This document shows positions 8,085 to 15,212 of a stretch of DNA of 64,000 bases, one piece after another; positions within the stretch are counted from its first letter, which is position 1, and every line of letters starts with the position of its first letter. Both the position numbers and the translations under genes were made by a program. The DNA is from [Clostridium] celerecrescens 18A. GTDB lineage: Bacteria > Bacillota > Clostridia > Lachnospirales > Lachnospiraceae. The notes beneath the pieces were generated by a model. It saw only the letters and a list, made by a program, of their open reading frames with translations, ran no database searches and was not told the DNA's origin. The DNA is taken from the NCBI RefSeq assembly GCF_002797975.1, contig NZ_PGET01000001.1:3851501-3915500 (forward strand). Direction: 5' to 3'.

Positions 8085-9347
8085 TCATACCTTTTTTCCC
8101 AAGGCGCTAAACATGCTCCTCTTATATTCCTCCACCCCTTCCTGGTCAAAGGGGTTTATGTTCATCATGGTTCCTGAAATCCCACATGCCATCATAAAAT
8201 AATAAAACAGTTCTCCAAAGGTTTCCTCCGAAATATTTTTTGACAGGAAACGGATGCAGGGCACCCCGCCCCTCCAGTGGGCATTCAGAGTGGCTTCCTC
8301 AGCCGCCTTGTTTATCTGGTCAAAATCCATACCATTCAGATAGTCAAAGCCATCCCTAAAATCCGGATCAGGCGCAATAACCGCCTCTGCGCCGGGATTC
8401 TCTGCTGAGACAAAGGTTTCCATCAGGCTGCGTCTTCCCTCCTGCATATATTGGCCGATGGAATGCAAGTCCTCCGAATAAATTGCTGAGGAAGGAAAAA
8501 TTCCCTTTTTCTCTTTTCCCTCACTTTCTCCAAAAAGCTGCACCCACCATTTTGTCAGATAAGAATACCGGGGTTCAAAGGATACCAGCATCTCAATATC
8601 ATATCCCCTCTCATATAACAGGTTTCTGGCTGCCCCGTAAAGTACCGCAGGGTTGGAAGATGGATTGGCCCGGCAGTCCTCTGCGGCCCTCTTCATCCCG
8701 GCAAGATACATGTCCGGATCAAGCCCTGCTGCCGCTATGGGCAAGAGGCAGACCGGAGAAAATGCGGAGTACCGCCCTCCTACTGATGTGGGAAAGGAAA
8801 GAAACAGATAACCGTTTTCTTTTGCGATTCCCTCCAGCCTGGAACCTTTCGTACCAGTCACAATGATCCGCTTTGCCATCTCCTCTCTATCATACCTCTT
8901 CTTCATCCACTGGCGTAGGATGCGGAAATGGCTTCCCGGCTCCAGTGTCTCAAAATTCTTGGCAATGACATTGATATAAACATTCCGTCCCTCCATCCGC
9001 TTTAACATTTTGCTGACGGAATAAGGAGACAGCGTATTTCCCATATAAAGGATCTCCGGCCCCTTCCCGTCTGCCAGTGCCTCTATCATAGCCCTGGCTG
9101 CCTGGTTGGATCCCCCTACTCCCACAAGAACAAAAAGGTCACCCTCTCTTTTGATCTCCTCTGCCTTTGCCTTTATCGCCTCCAGCTCATCATCCAAAAT
9201 AGCCGGGGAAACCCAGCCCAGAACTTTCTCATGGTCCTCCATGGTAAGGAACCTGCTCAAAGCCATTCCTGCCTTTTCCCTGCTGACCTTAAAATCTTCT
9301 TCCTTAAAATATGTTTCTGCCTTTTTCAAATCTATTGTAACGTTCAT
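8085..9347 (-). CDS. glucose-6-phosphate isomerase family protein with altered phosphate loop
   Basis: 420 residues, close to the Firmicutes GPI length. The SIS-fold hallmarks GVGGS (76-80), VGGRYSAFSP (189-198) and GESEGK...GIFPSS followed by DLHSIGQYMQEG are conserved. The sugar-phosphate loop that normally reads ISKSGTTTEP is IAKNFETLEP (128-137): both phosphate-binding serines are lost and a glutamate is introduced. The enzyme should still interconvert an aldose and a ketose, but on a substrate that may lack a 6-phosphate, for example 6-deoxy-6-sulfoglucose (inference). The start at 9347 is preceded by GGAGGG; the longer frame is not used. It follows a terminator-like hairpin after the aldolase gene. 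Confidence 0.85.
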   Translation of the reverse strand: MNVTIDLKKAETYFKEEDFKVSREKAGMALSRFLTMEDHEKVLGWVSPAILDDELEAIKAKAEEIKREGDLFVLVGVGGSNQAARAMIEALADGKGPEILYMGNTLSPYSVSKMLKRMEGRNVYINVIAKNFETLEPGSHFRILRQWMKKRYDREEMAKRIIVTGTKGSRLEGIAKENGYLFLSFPTSVGGRYSAFSPVCLLPIAAAGLDPDMYLAGMKRAAEDCRANPSSNPAVLYGAARNLLYERGYDIEMLVSFEPRYSYLTKWWVQLFGESEGKEKKGIFPSSAIYSEDLHSIGQYMQEGRRSLMETFVSAENPGAEAVIAPDPDFRDGFDYLNGMDFDQINKAAEEATLNAHWRGGVPCIRFLSKNISEETFGELFYYFMMACGISGTMMNINPFDQEGVEEYKRSMFSALGKKV

Positions 9348-9363
9348 GCTTTCCCTCCATTTC

Positions 9364-9400
9364 AAAAAGGCCGATCCAGATCTTTCTCTGAACCGGCTTT
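9364..9400 (-). terminator. terminator-like hairpin between aldolase and GPI-family genes
   Basis: On the minus strand a 14-bp stem with one mismatch and two G-U pairs (arms 9387-9400 and 9367-9380) is followed by a U-tract. It lies in the 56-bp gap between two genes of the same cluster, so it probably reduces rather than abolishes downstream transcription. Confidence 0.65.
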
Positions 9401-9403
9401 TTT

Positions 9404-10567
9404 TTATAGCCATTTATCAATTTTTTTATAGCGCTCTGCCATCTCATCAATGGTCACACATTCAACCAGCGAAGCCCTCCCGTAGGAGCCGAACTTTATG
9501 ATCAGGGTTCCTACCACTTCCTTTACTCCCCGCTCCACGCAGTCCACAATGGCAGCTACATCCTCATCGGGGATGGTTCCGTACATTACCGTATCCATAA
9601 TGGGAGGCAGAAATACCCTGGGATCAAAAGTTTCCTTCATTGTCTCCAGCCGCTCATAAATGGCGCCGATTGACCCGCTGTTCCTCTTTTCCGGATACTT
9701 TTCAAAGAATTCCTTCATGTTCCTGGTAACAGCAAGACGGATATCCGTATCCACGTTAATCTTATTGATTCCTGCTAAAATGGCAGCCGTAAGCTGTTCC
9801 ATGGATATTCCTTCGGTACCTGACAGCTTTCCTCCAAGACCATTGATCTCATCTACGATGTATTTCGGCACGGTGGAGGAGCCATGAGAAACCAGGGCGC
9901 CGAAAATTCCCAGATGATTCATGCATTCCCTGATGGCAATTACAATCTCCCTGCGCAGCTTTACATCCTTTCCCTTAGAAGCCCCGTGCATGGTGCCATA
10001 GGATATCGCAAGGGCGTCAACGCCGGTTTTCTGGAAGAACTCCACAGCATCCAGTGGATTGGTATATGTGGAAGAATCAGAAAATACGTGATCTTCCACG
10101 CCGGCAAGCACTCCCAGTTCCCCTTCTACGCTGACTCCTCTGCCATGGGCATACTTTACCACTTCCCTGGTAAGCTCTATGTTCTCTTTAAACGACAGGG
10201 AAGAACCGTCAATCATGACGGAAGTATAACCTCCTTCGATGGCAGCCACGCAGGAATCAAAGTCTCTGCCGTGATCTAAATGGAGGACAATAGGGATTTC
10301 AGAATCCATACCGTATTTTTTTACCGCATTTCCTATATTTCTTGCTCCGGCCTTTTTATCTTCCAGGGTTGCATTCAGAAAATCAATTCGTCCTCCCATG
10401 AATCCATTTGCCAGATCCGCCCCCTGCAAAATGGCAGGGGAACGAAACATTTCGTGTACTTCGATTACTGCTTTGGCCTGGGCGACCGCATTCACGTTAA
10501 AGCCGCCCTGCCCAAAGCCATATTTTATGGAGGCCTCCATAAGAGGTCTAAGTGGTATTAAGCTCAT
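9404..10567 (-). CDS. class II fructose-bisphosphate aldolase family protein
   Basis: 387 residues, a zinc-dependent class II aldolase. Visible active-site features are LDHG with D98/H99, the glutamate of VEGELG (about 148-151), H194 in GTMHGASKG, H228 in SHGSST and NVDTD at 271-275. The dihydroxyacetone-phosphate loop, usually HGGSG, is HGSST, keeping the first glycine and the serine, so a ketose 1-phosphate could still be bound. An extended C-terminal region (about 320-387) follows FDPRVFLPP. In the proposed scheme it would split the phosphorylated ketose into DHAP and a C3 aldehyde. SD AGGAG precedes the ATG. The NagB-family gene lies 16 bp upstream. Confidence 0.88.
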   Translation of the reverse strand: MSLIPLRPLMEASIKYGFGQGGFNVNAVAQAKAVIEVHEMFRSPAILQGADLANGFMGGRIDFLNATLEDKKAGARNIGNAVKKYGMDSEIPIVLHLDHGRDFDSCVAAIEGGYTSVMIDGSSLSFKENIELTREVVKYAHGRGVSVEGELGVLAGVEDHVFSDSSTYTNPLDAVEFFQKTGVDALAISYGTMHGASKGKDVKLRREIVIAIRECMNHLGIFGALVSHGSSTVPKYIVDEINGLGGKLSGTEGISMEQLTAAILAGINKINVDTDIRLAVTRNMKEFFEKYPEKRNSGSIGAIYERLETMKETFDPRVFLPPIMDTVMYGTIPDEDVAAIVDCVERGVKEVVGTLIIKFGSYGRASLVECVTIDEMAERYKKIDKWL

Positions 10568-10582
10568 CTGTTTCTCCTATAT

Positions 10583-11404
10583 TCAATCGGTTAAGGCTGC
10601 TACAAATTCTGTAAACGTAAGGGTGATATCCGGATGGTTTTGCAAAAGGCTTACAGGGAATTCCGTGGTCGGCTCACCGTATCCGGCCCTCCGTACCACG
10701 GCTCTGTGCCAGTTACGAAAGCAGCCCAGGCGGATTTTTCCTGCATGTGCGATCTCATGGATTCCGACTGTGACGCAGTAAGAGGGCATATCCTCCAGAG
10801 CTCCGTTAAAATCGCCGATGGCATTGGCTGCCCTTGTTTCCGGACTTATTTTTAAAACCCTTGTCTTCTGGGCCAGAAATTCCTCTGCCCTTAAGGTCCC
10901 GTCCGCCTCGTTAAACGCCACATGGCCGTTAATGCCGATGCCTCCAAAGACCATGTCCACACCTCCAAGCCTTTCAATCAGCTCAGGAATATAAGAGAGG
11001 TTGTCCGGGTCAGGAAATATTCTCTGCTCCCCTGGCATTATTAGCTCCGGCCTGATTTTAGAATAAACGTTTCTGTCCATAAATCCCCGAAAGCTTAAGG
11101 GGTGATCCATAGAGATCCACCTTTTTTCATCATCCAGGTATTCGTCCATATTTATGAACCAAACATTCTTTAAGCTTAAATTTTCCTCATTCACCATTTC
11201 CACAAAGTAAGGATACTGGCCAACGGGTCCTACCGGACAGATGAATACGGTCCTTTCTCCCCTGGCATTATGGCTTTTTATCTCCTCCGCCATCTGCTCA
11301 GCCATCTGACGGAACACCTCGCTGTTATCCTTCATACAAAACAGCTTCATCTTCGGATTCTTCAAAAGGGCTTCCTTATCGTATCTGTAATATTCATGCT
11401 TCAT
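10583..11404 (-). CDS. NagB-family deaminase/isomerase with altered phosphate loop
   Basis: 273 residues of the glucosamine-6-phosphate deaminase/6-phosphogluconolactonase fold. Kept features are MDEY (86-89, general base aspartate), GHVAFNE (160-166, the catalytic histidine and glutamate) and TRAANA (190-195). Changed features are the phosphate loop, normally PTGGTP or similar, here CPVGPVGQYP (56-65); the aspartate of the GIGxDGH motif, here N159; and the region of the phosphate-binding lysine (SQKA in E. coli), here RNWH. It probably deaminates an amino sugar to a ketose but not necessarily a 6-phosphate. It lies between the LarA-family and aldolase genes, with 12- and 15-bp gaps. Confidence 0.82.
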   Translation of the reverse strand: MKHEYYRYDKEALLKNPKMKLFCMKDNSEVFRQMAEQMAEEIKSHNARGERTVFICPVGPVGQYPYFVEMVNEENLSLKNVWFINMDEYLDDEKRWISMDHPLSFRGFMDRNVYSKIRPELIMPGEQRIFPDPDNLSYIPELIERLGGVDMVFGGIGINGHVAFNEADGTLRAEEFLAQKTRVLKISPETRAANAIGDFNGALEDMPSYCVTVGIHEIAHAGKIRLGCFRNWHRAVVRRAGYGEPTTEFPVSLLQNHPDITLTFTEFVAALTD

Positions 11405-11416
11405 GTGAATTCCCCC

Positions 11417-12910
11417 TTATTTATGATGATGAGCCATACAGCCACAATCCTCATGCCCTTTTCCGCCAGGAGTCTCCCCCTTCATCATCAGATGGACCGC
11501 ACTCAGCTTAAAGGTCTGGGGAAGCACCAGAATGTTAGGATTTGCTCCCACAAATTTCTTCTTTGCATCCTCCAGGGCCTCTTCCACCGTAGCTCTGGTC
11601 TTTAATCCCATGCCACGGGCATAACCAGGATCCTGGGCTCCGCATAGGTAAATGGCTGAGGTATTCATCTCGGCAACATGGGCGCAGCTGATCATGGAAA
11701 AACCATGGAAGGGATGAAAGGCATTGCAGTAACGGTATTTCCTGATATACTCTTCATCTGTGGCAAAATATTCTCCGTAGCGGTTCATATCCGGCAGAGT
11801 ATTCATCTGGTCATGCTGGAACATCTCATACATTTCTCTTAAATACGGCCAAAGCTCGTCATGGAAATAACCGTTGCAGGTGGAGGTGAAAATGATGACG
11901 CAGTTATCACTCATGATCCTCTTATGGCGGATCACCTGGGCGGAAATGGCCTGCATCAGCATGATAGGGTTGGTTCCCATTCCGTCCCCGTAATGGAAAA
12001 ACTGGGGCATACCGAAAATCATCACATCGTATTTCTTTTCCGCCCAAGGAACGTAAGTGCGCTTATCAGCCGTAATCCAGGAGTGGGGCTGCATTACAGC
12101 CGCATACCCGCTGTTGATCTCGATCTGGCGGGATTTTGTATCCAGAACCGCATCACAGCAGAAAAATTTCTTTCCCATACATGTTTCCATATACTGCCCG
12201 ATCTCGTCAAACTTTGTCCTCATAAGGGATTTTCCGCTTACAGGAGTGAAATCTGCCCGGTGCATGACCTCCGGCACGTGGTGGGAGGCAATGGAACGCC
12301 AATGGGTGATTCCTGTGGAACAGTGCTTATAGCCGCCGGAATAGCCGCCGTATGGGTTTCCCTGGGTGTGCCCGATGAGGATCGCCACATCACTGTCGTA
12401 CACGTATTTGTTCATCAGAACCGGATCGCCCCGGTCCGTTGTCCCAAGATCCACCAGATGATCGTAATCCTCGCTGTCGTGGTTGATGATCTGATGAGTG
12501 TACCAGAACTCATGGAACAGTTCATTCCCGAGCACGGCCCTGATCTCCTTTTCCGTATTCTTTCTGTGGAGACCGTTGGAGCAGATCAAAAGGATGTCCT
12601 TCTTTTCCACACCCGCTTCATATAATTCTTTTAAAATAAGTTTTATGGAAATTTTCCTGTGAGAGGTAGGCTGTTCTCCTCCCTTTACCCGGTCGGGAAA
12701 TACAATGGTTACTTTCGAGCCCTTGTGGGCCAGCTTTGAAAGCGGCTCCATGCCCATGGGATTTCGTAAGGATTCAAGAGTCTTTTCCTCCAGCTGATCC
12801 TCCGGAATATAAGGCGGATCCGGTACTGTCTCCCCCGGAATAAATATATCCGCAGTATCGGGCAATGTGACGTTTACGGTTCCCTGTCCATACTCTAATG
12901 CTACATTCAT
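11417..12910 (-). CDS. LarA-family nickel-pincer racemase/epimerase
   Basis: 497 residues of the lactate racemase (DUF2088) family, somewhat longer than LarA (about 425). Equivalents of the LarA active-site residues are seen: D73 in FPDR, H115 in NGLHR, H181 in GHTQ, the cofactor-attaching lysine K195 in SGGYKH, and H210/H211. LarA enzymes carry a nickel pyridinium dithio nucleotide and move a hydride at a hydroxyl-bearing carbon; relatives act on several 2-hydroxy acids and on gluconate. The C-terminus ends CGCMAHHHK, a probable metal-binding tail. No larB, larC or larE cofactor genes are in the window. In this operon it may invert a chiral hydroxyl of the C3 product or of the sugar (inference). 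Confidence 0.82.
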   Translation of the reverse strand: MNVALEYGQGTVNVTLPDTADIFIPGETVPDPPYIPEDQLEEKTLESLRNPMGMEPLSKLAHKGSKVTIVFPDRVKGGEQPTSHRKISIKLILKELYEAGVEKKDILLICSNGLHRKNTEKEIRAVLGNELFHEFWYTHQIINHDSEDYDHLVDLGTTDRGDPVLMNKYVYDSDVAILIGHTQGNPYGGYSGGYKHCSTGITHWRSIASHHVPEVMHRADFTPVSGKSLMRTKFDEIGQYMETCMGKKFFCCDAVLDTKSRQIEINSGYAAVMQPHSWITADKRTYVPWAEKKYDVMIFGMPQFFHYGDGMGTNPIMLMQAISAQVIRHKRIMSDNCVIIFTSTCNGYFHDELWPYLREMYEMFQHDQMNTLPDMNRYGEYFATDEEYIRKYRYCNAFHPFHGFSMISCAHVAEMNTSAIYLCGAQDPGYARGMGLKTRATVEEALEDAKKKFVGANPNILVLPQTFKLSAVHLMMKGETPGGKGHEDCGCMAHHHK

Positions 12911-12957
12911 CTTACACGTCTCCTTTTCTCCAATTTTGTTTACGAATGAATCTGACC

Positions 12958-13800
12958 CTATTTTCCTAAATAGGCCTCTATGATCTCTAAATATTCCTCA
13001 GGATAAAAACCGATCTCCCCCTGGAATCTGGTCAGGGCGATCAGTCCTCCGTCAATGACTGGAATGGAAGCCAGCATCTTAGCATTGTCAGCCTTTAGTC
13101 CTCCGCCGTAGACCACCGGAAGCCCTCCGGTCACTTCTTTGATATAAGAACCGGTCCTGGCTATATACTCTTTATCCGGCGGAGTTTTCCCCGGTCCAAT
13201 GGCCCATACCGGCTCATAGGCGATGACTACTCCCCCAGTGTCCACACCAAATAATCCGGTCTCAAGCTGCTCCTTTAATACTTCCTGCCAGTGTGGCTGT
13301 TCCTCTGCAGTTTCCCCAATGCAGTAAAGCACGGACAGTCCTGCCTTAAGCGCCTGTAAAACCTCCTGATTCAGCAGGCGGTTAACCGCATGGGAGTCGG
13401 TCACTCCTGCTTCCGAAAGAATCCCTGCCTTGTCCCTTCGTTCTTCACAATGGCCGATGATGGTGGTGGTACAGCCAATGGCTTTTGCTGCGTTTGCCGT
13501 ACGGTTCGTAGTAAAGGCTCCAAAATTTCCGCCTGCTGCGGTATCCTCACGGAACACTCCCTGACAGCCGATGTTCACCGGGCTGTTTTCCCCCAAAGCA
13601 CCTGCCGCCTGGATCAAATGGGCTTCAGGAAAATACATGGAAAAATCCACGTCATCATTCTCATACTTTCTTAAAGCTTCCTGGGTGTTTGATACAATAT
13701 AGCTTCCCCACTCCCGGACAGGCGCTATAGAATTTACGCCGCCCTTTTCCCGGGGAATATCAAACCGCTTTAAATTTAAAAAAATATGCTTCATTTTCAT
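12958..13800 (-). CDS. triosephosphate isomerase family protein with altered phosphate loops
   Basis: 280 residues (TIM is about 250). The catalytic residues are kept: N9 and K11 in NLK, H117 in IIGHCEE, E196 in AYEPVW, and flexible loop 6 VWAIGPGKTP. The two loops that hold the phosphate are changed: YGGSV is YGGGL (231-235), losing the serine, and the LVGGAS segment is LIALTR (253-258), replacing the double glycine and adding an arginine. The enzyme should isomerise a C3 or C4 hydroxy-aldehyde to the ketone but may recognise an anion other than phosphate, perhaps a sulfonate (inference). It lies 33 bp after the kinase gene. SD GGGAGG precedes the ATG. Confidence 0.82.
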   Translation of the reverse strand: MKMKHIFLNLKRFDIPREKGGVNSIAPVREWGSYIVSNTQEALRKYENDDVDFSMYFPEAHLIQAAGALGENSPVNIGCQGVFREDTAAGGNFGAFTTNRTANAAKAIGCTTTIIGHCEERRDKAGILSEAGVTDSHAVNRLLNQEVLQALKAGLSVLYCIGETAEEQPHWQEVLKEQLETGLFGVDTGGVVIAYEPVWAIGPGKTPPDKEYIARTGSYIKEVTGGLPVVYGGGLKADNAKMLASIPVIDGGLIALTRFQGEIGFYPEEYLEIIEAYLGK

Positions 13801-13833
13801 TATCCTCCCTTTTTTATCTTAATTTCACCAATT

Positions 13834-15006
13834 TTATATATTTTCATGAAAATCTATGAAATCCCTTAGTTCCGGGCCGATCAGTGGACGGCACCATTTT
13901 ATGAACTCATTGGTCACGTCGTTTCCACGCTCATTAATAAAGCTTTCCGGAATGGCTCTTTCATGGAGCATGACCTTTTCAATGGGAATCCGTTCCATAT
14001 GGATGCAGTATTCTCCATCCAACTTGTCCTCCCGGATAAAGCCGATCATCACTCCGCCCTCGCCTTCCATGGCCGCTTTTAAGGCTTCCCGCCCTGCAAG
14101 TACGGCCTCCTCCCGATCAACCGGGGACTGCCATGCAATGGAGGAACGTCCGCAGATTCCAGGTTTTTCGCTTCTGGCCTTAATATCCAGCTTTTGAATC
14201 ACCAGATTGGCAAGATAGGCGCTTACATCTCCGTAATAGGTTGCCCGTCCGGTCTTGTAGATCGGGGGAACCACCGGCCTTCCATCTTCCCCTTTTAAGC
14301 CTTCGCTGGCAACCACGACCACGCCGCCCTTTTCTTCATAAAGCTTCTTCACATCCGCTAAAAATTCCTCTTCCTTAAACGGACGCTCCGGCAGATAAAT
14401 CAGATGGGGTGCATCTCCCGGCTTTTTACGGGCAAGGGCCGAAGCTGCCGTGACCCAGCCTGCATTTCTTCCCATGGCCTCAATTACGCATACGTGGATG
14501 GGCAGGGATTTTACATCCATTCCAACCTCTGCAGTGGTAGCTGCAATGTACCTGGCCGCACTGCCAAATCCAGGGGTGTGATCGGTAATTGCAATATCAT
14601 TATCAATGGTCTTGGGAATCCCAACCACCGTAACTCCCGACTTTCTGCAGGCTTCATGAATCTTTCCGCAGGTATCCATGGTTCCATTGCCTCCGTTAAG
14701 AAGAACATACCTGATATGATATTTCTCAAATATGGCCGGCATGGCCTCATAATCCTCCTTCTCCAGGGCGTACCTGGAGGAGCCAATGGCCGTAGCAGGG
14801 GTTTCCAAAAGAAGACTGAGCCTTTCCTCCGGAAACTCCATGAGATCCAGAAAATTCTCTTTTAAAATCCCTTCACTGCCGCCCAGTGCAGCATATACTT
14901 TATCAACCTTTTTGCTTTCCCTGGCCTCTTTGATCACACCGTAAAGAGATGAATTGATAACCGCAGTTGGACCGCCTCCATGTACCACCAGAACATTGCC
15001 ATTCAT
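13834..15006 (-). CDS. 6-phosphofructokinase family protein (PPi/ATP type undecided)
   Basis: About 390 residues from the ATG at 15006, where the family N-terminus (MNGNVLVVHGGGPTAVINSS) begins; the frame also extends to a TTG at 15054, and the SD AAGGAG is rather far (13 bases) from 15006. The donor loop is GGNGTMD (105-111) rather than GGDGS or GGDDS, PKTIDND (131-137) supplies the catalytic aspartate, and EAMGRNAGW (176-184) matches the sugar-binding MGR motif. The ending NERGNDVTNEFIKWCRPLIG resembles the longer PPi-PFK-like group. It is the first gene of the cluster, directly behind the LacI operator, and would phosphorylate the ketose at C1 before aldol cleavage. Confidence 0.82.
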   Translation of the reverse strand: MNGNVLVVHGGGPTAVINSSLYGVIKEARESKKVDKVYAALGGSEGILKENFLDLMEFPEERLSLLLETPATAIGSSRYALEKEDYEAMPAIFEKYHIRYVLLNGGNGTMDTCGKIHEACRKSGVTVVGIPKTIDNDIAITDHTPGFGSAARYIAATTAEVGMDVKSLPIHVCVIEAMGRNAGWVTAASALARKKPGDAPHLIYLPERPFKEEEFLADVKKLYEEKGGVVVVASEGLKGEDGRPVVPPIYKTGRATYYGDVSAYLANLVIQKLDIKARSEKPGICGRSSIAWQSPVDREEAVLAGREALKAAMEGEGGVMIGFIREDKLDGEYCIHMERIPIEKVMLHERAIPESFINERGNDVTNEFIKWCRPLIGPELRDFIDFHENI

Positions 15007-15124
15007 ATGTTTGATCCACTCTCCTTCTCGTAAAAACATTTCACTGTTTCTCAACGGAACCCGCCGGTCTTCCGTCCTTATGTTATAAGCGTACCATATT
15101 CTCCTCCGGATTTGTGCAAATTTT

Positions 15125-15140
15125 ACCCAAACGTTTGGGT
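15125..15140. promoter_or_regulatory. perfect 16-bp LacI-family operator
   Basis: ACCCAAACGTTTGGGT is a perfect palindrome with the central CG typical of LacI-family operators. It lies in the divergent region between the kinase gene (-) and the LacI gene (+), about 120 bp from the former and 73 bp before the latter. A plus-strand TATACT follows at 15148-15153. It probably serves both the catabolic operon and autoregulation. Confidence 0.8.
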
Positions 15141-15212
15141 TTTATGGTATACTGTTTTCAGTAATTATGGTTTATAATAACATAAAAGAAAATTCTTTTC
15201 CGGAGGTAGCCT

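Noticed and set aside
9404..10567. Loss of phosphate binding in the aldolase
   Set aside because: The DHAP-phosphate residues and a DPR motif appear kept, so no firm claim can be made; this is also expected if only the C6 group differs.
11861..12625. 254-codon plus-strand open frame
   Set aside because: It lies fully antisense to the LarA-family gene, has no ribosome binding site and reads as low-complexity shadow sequence.
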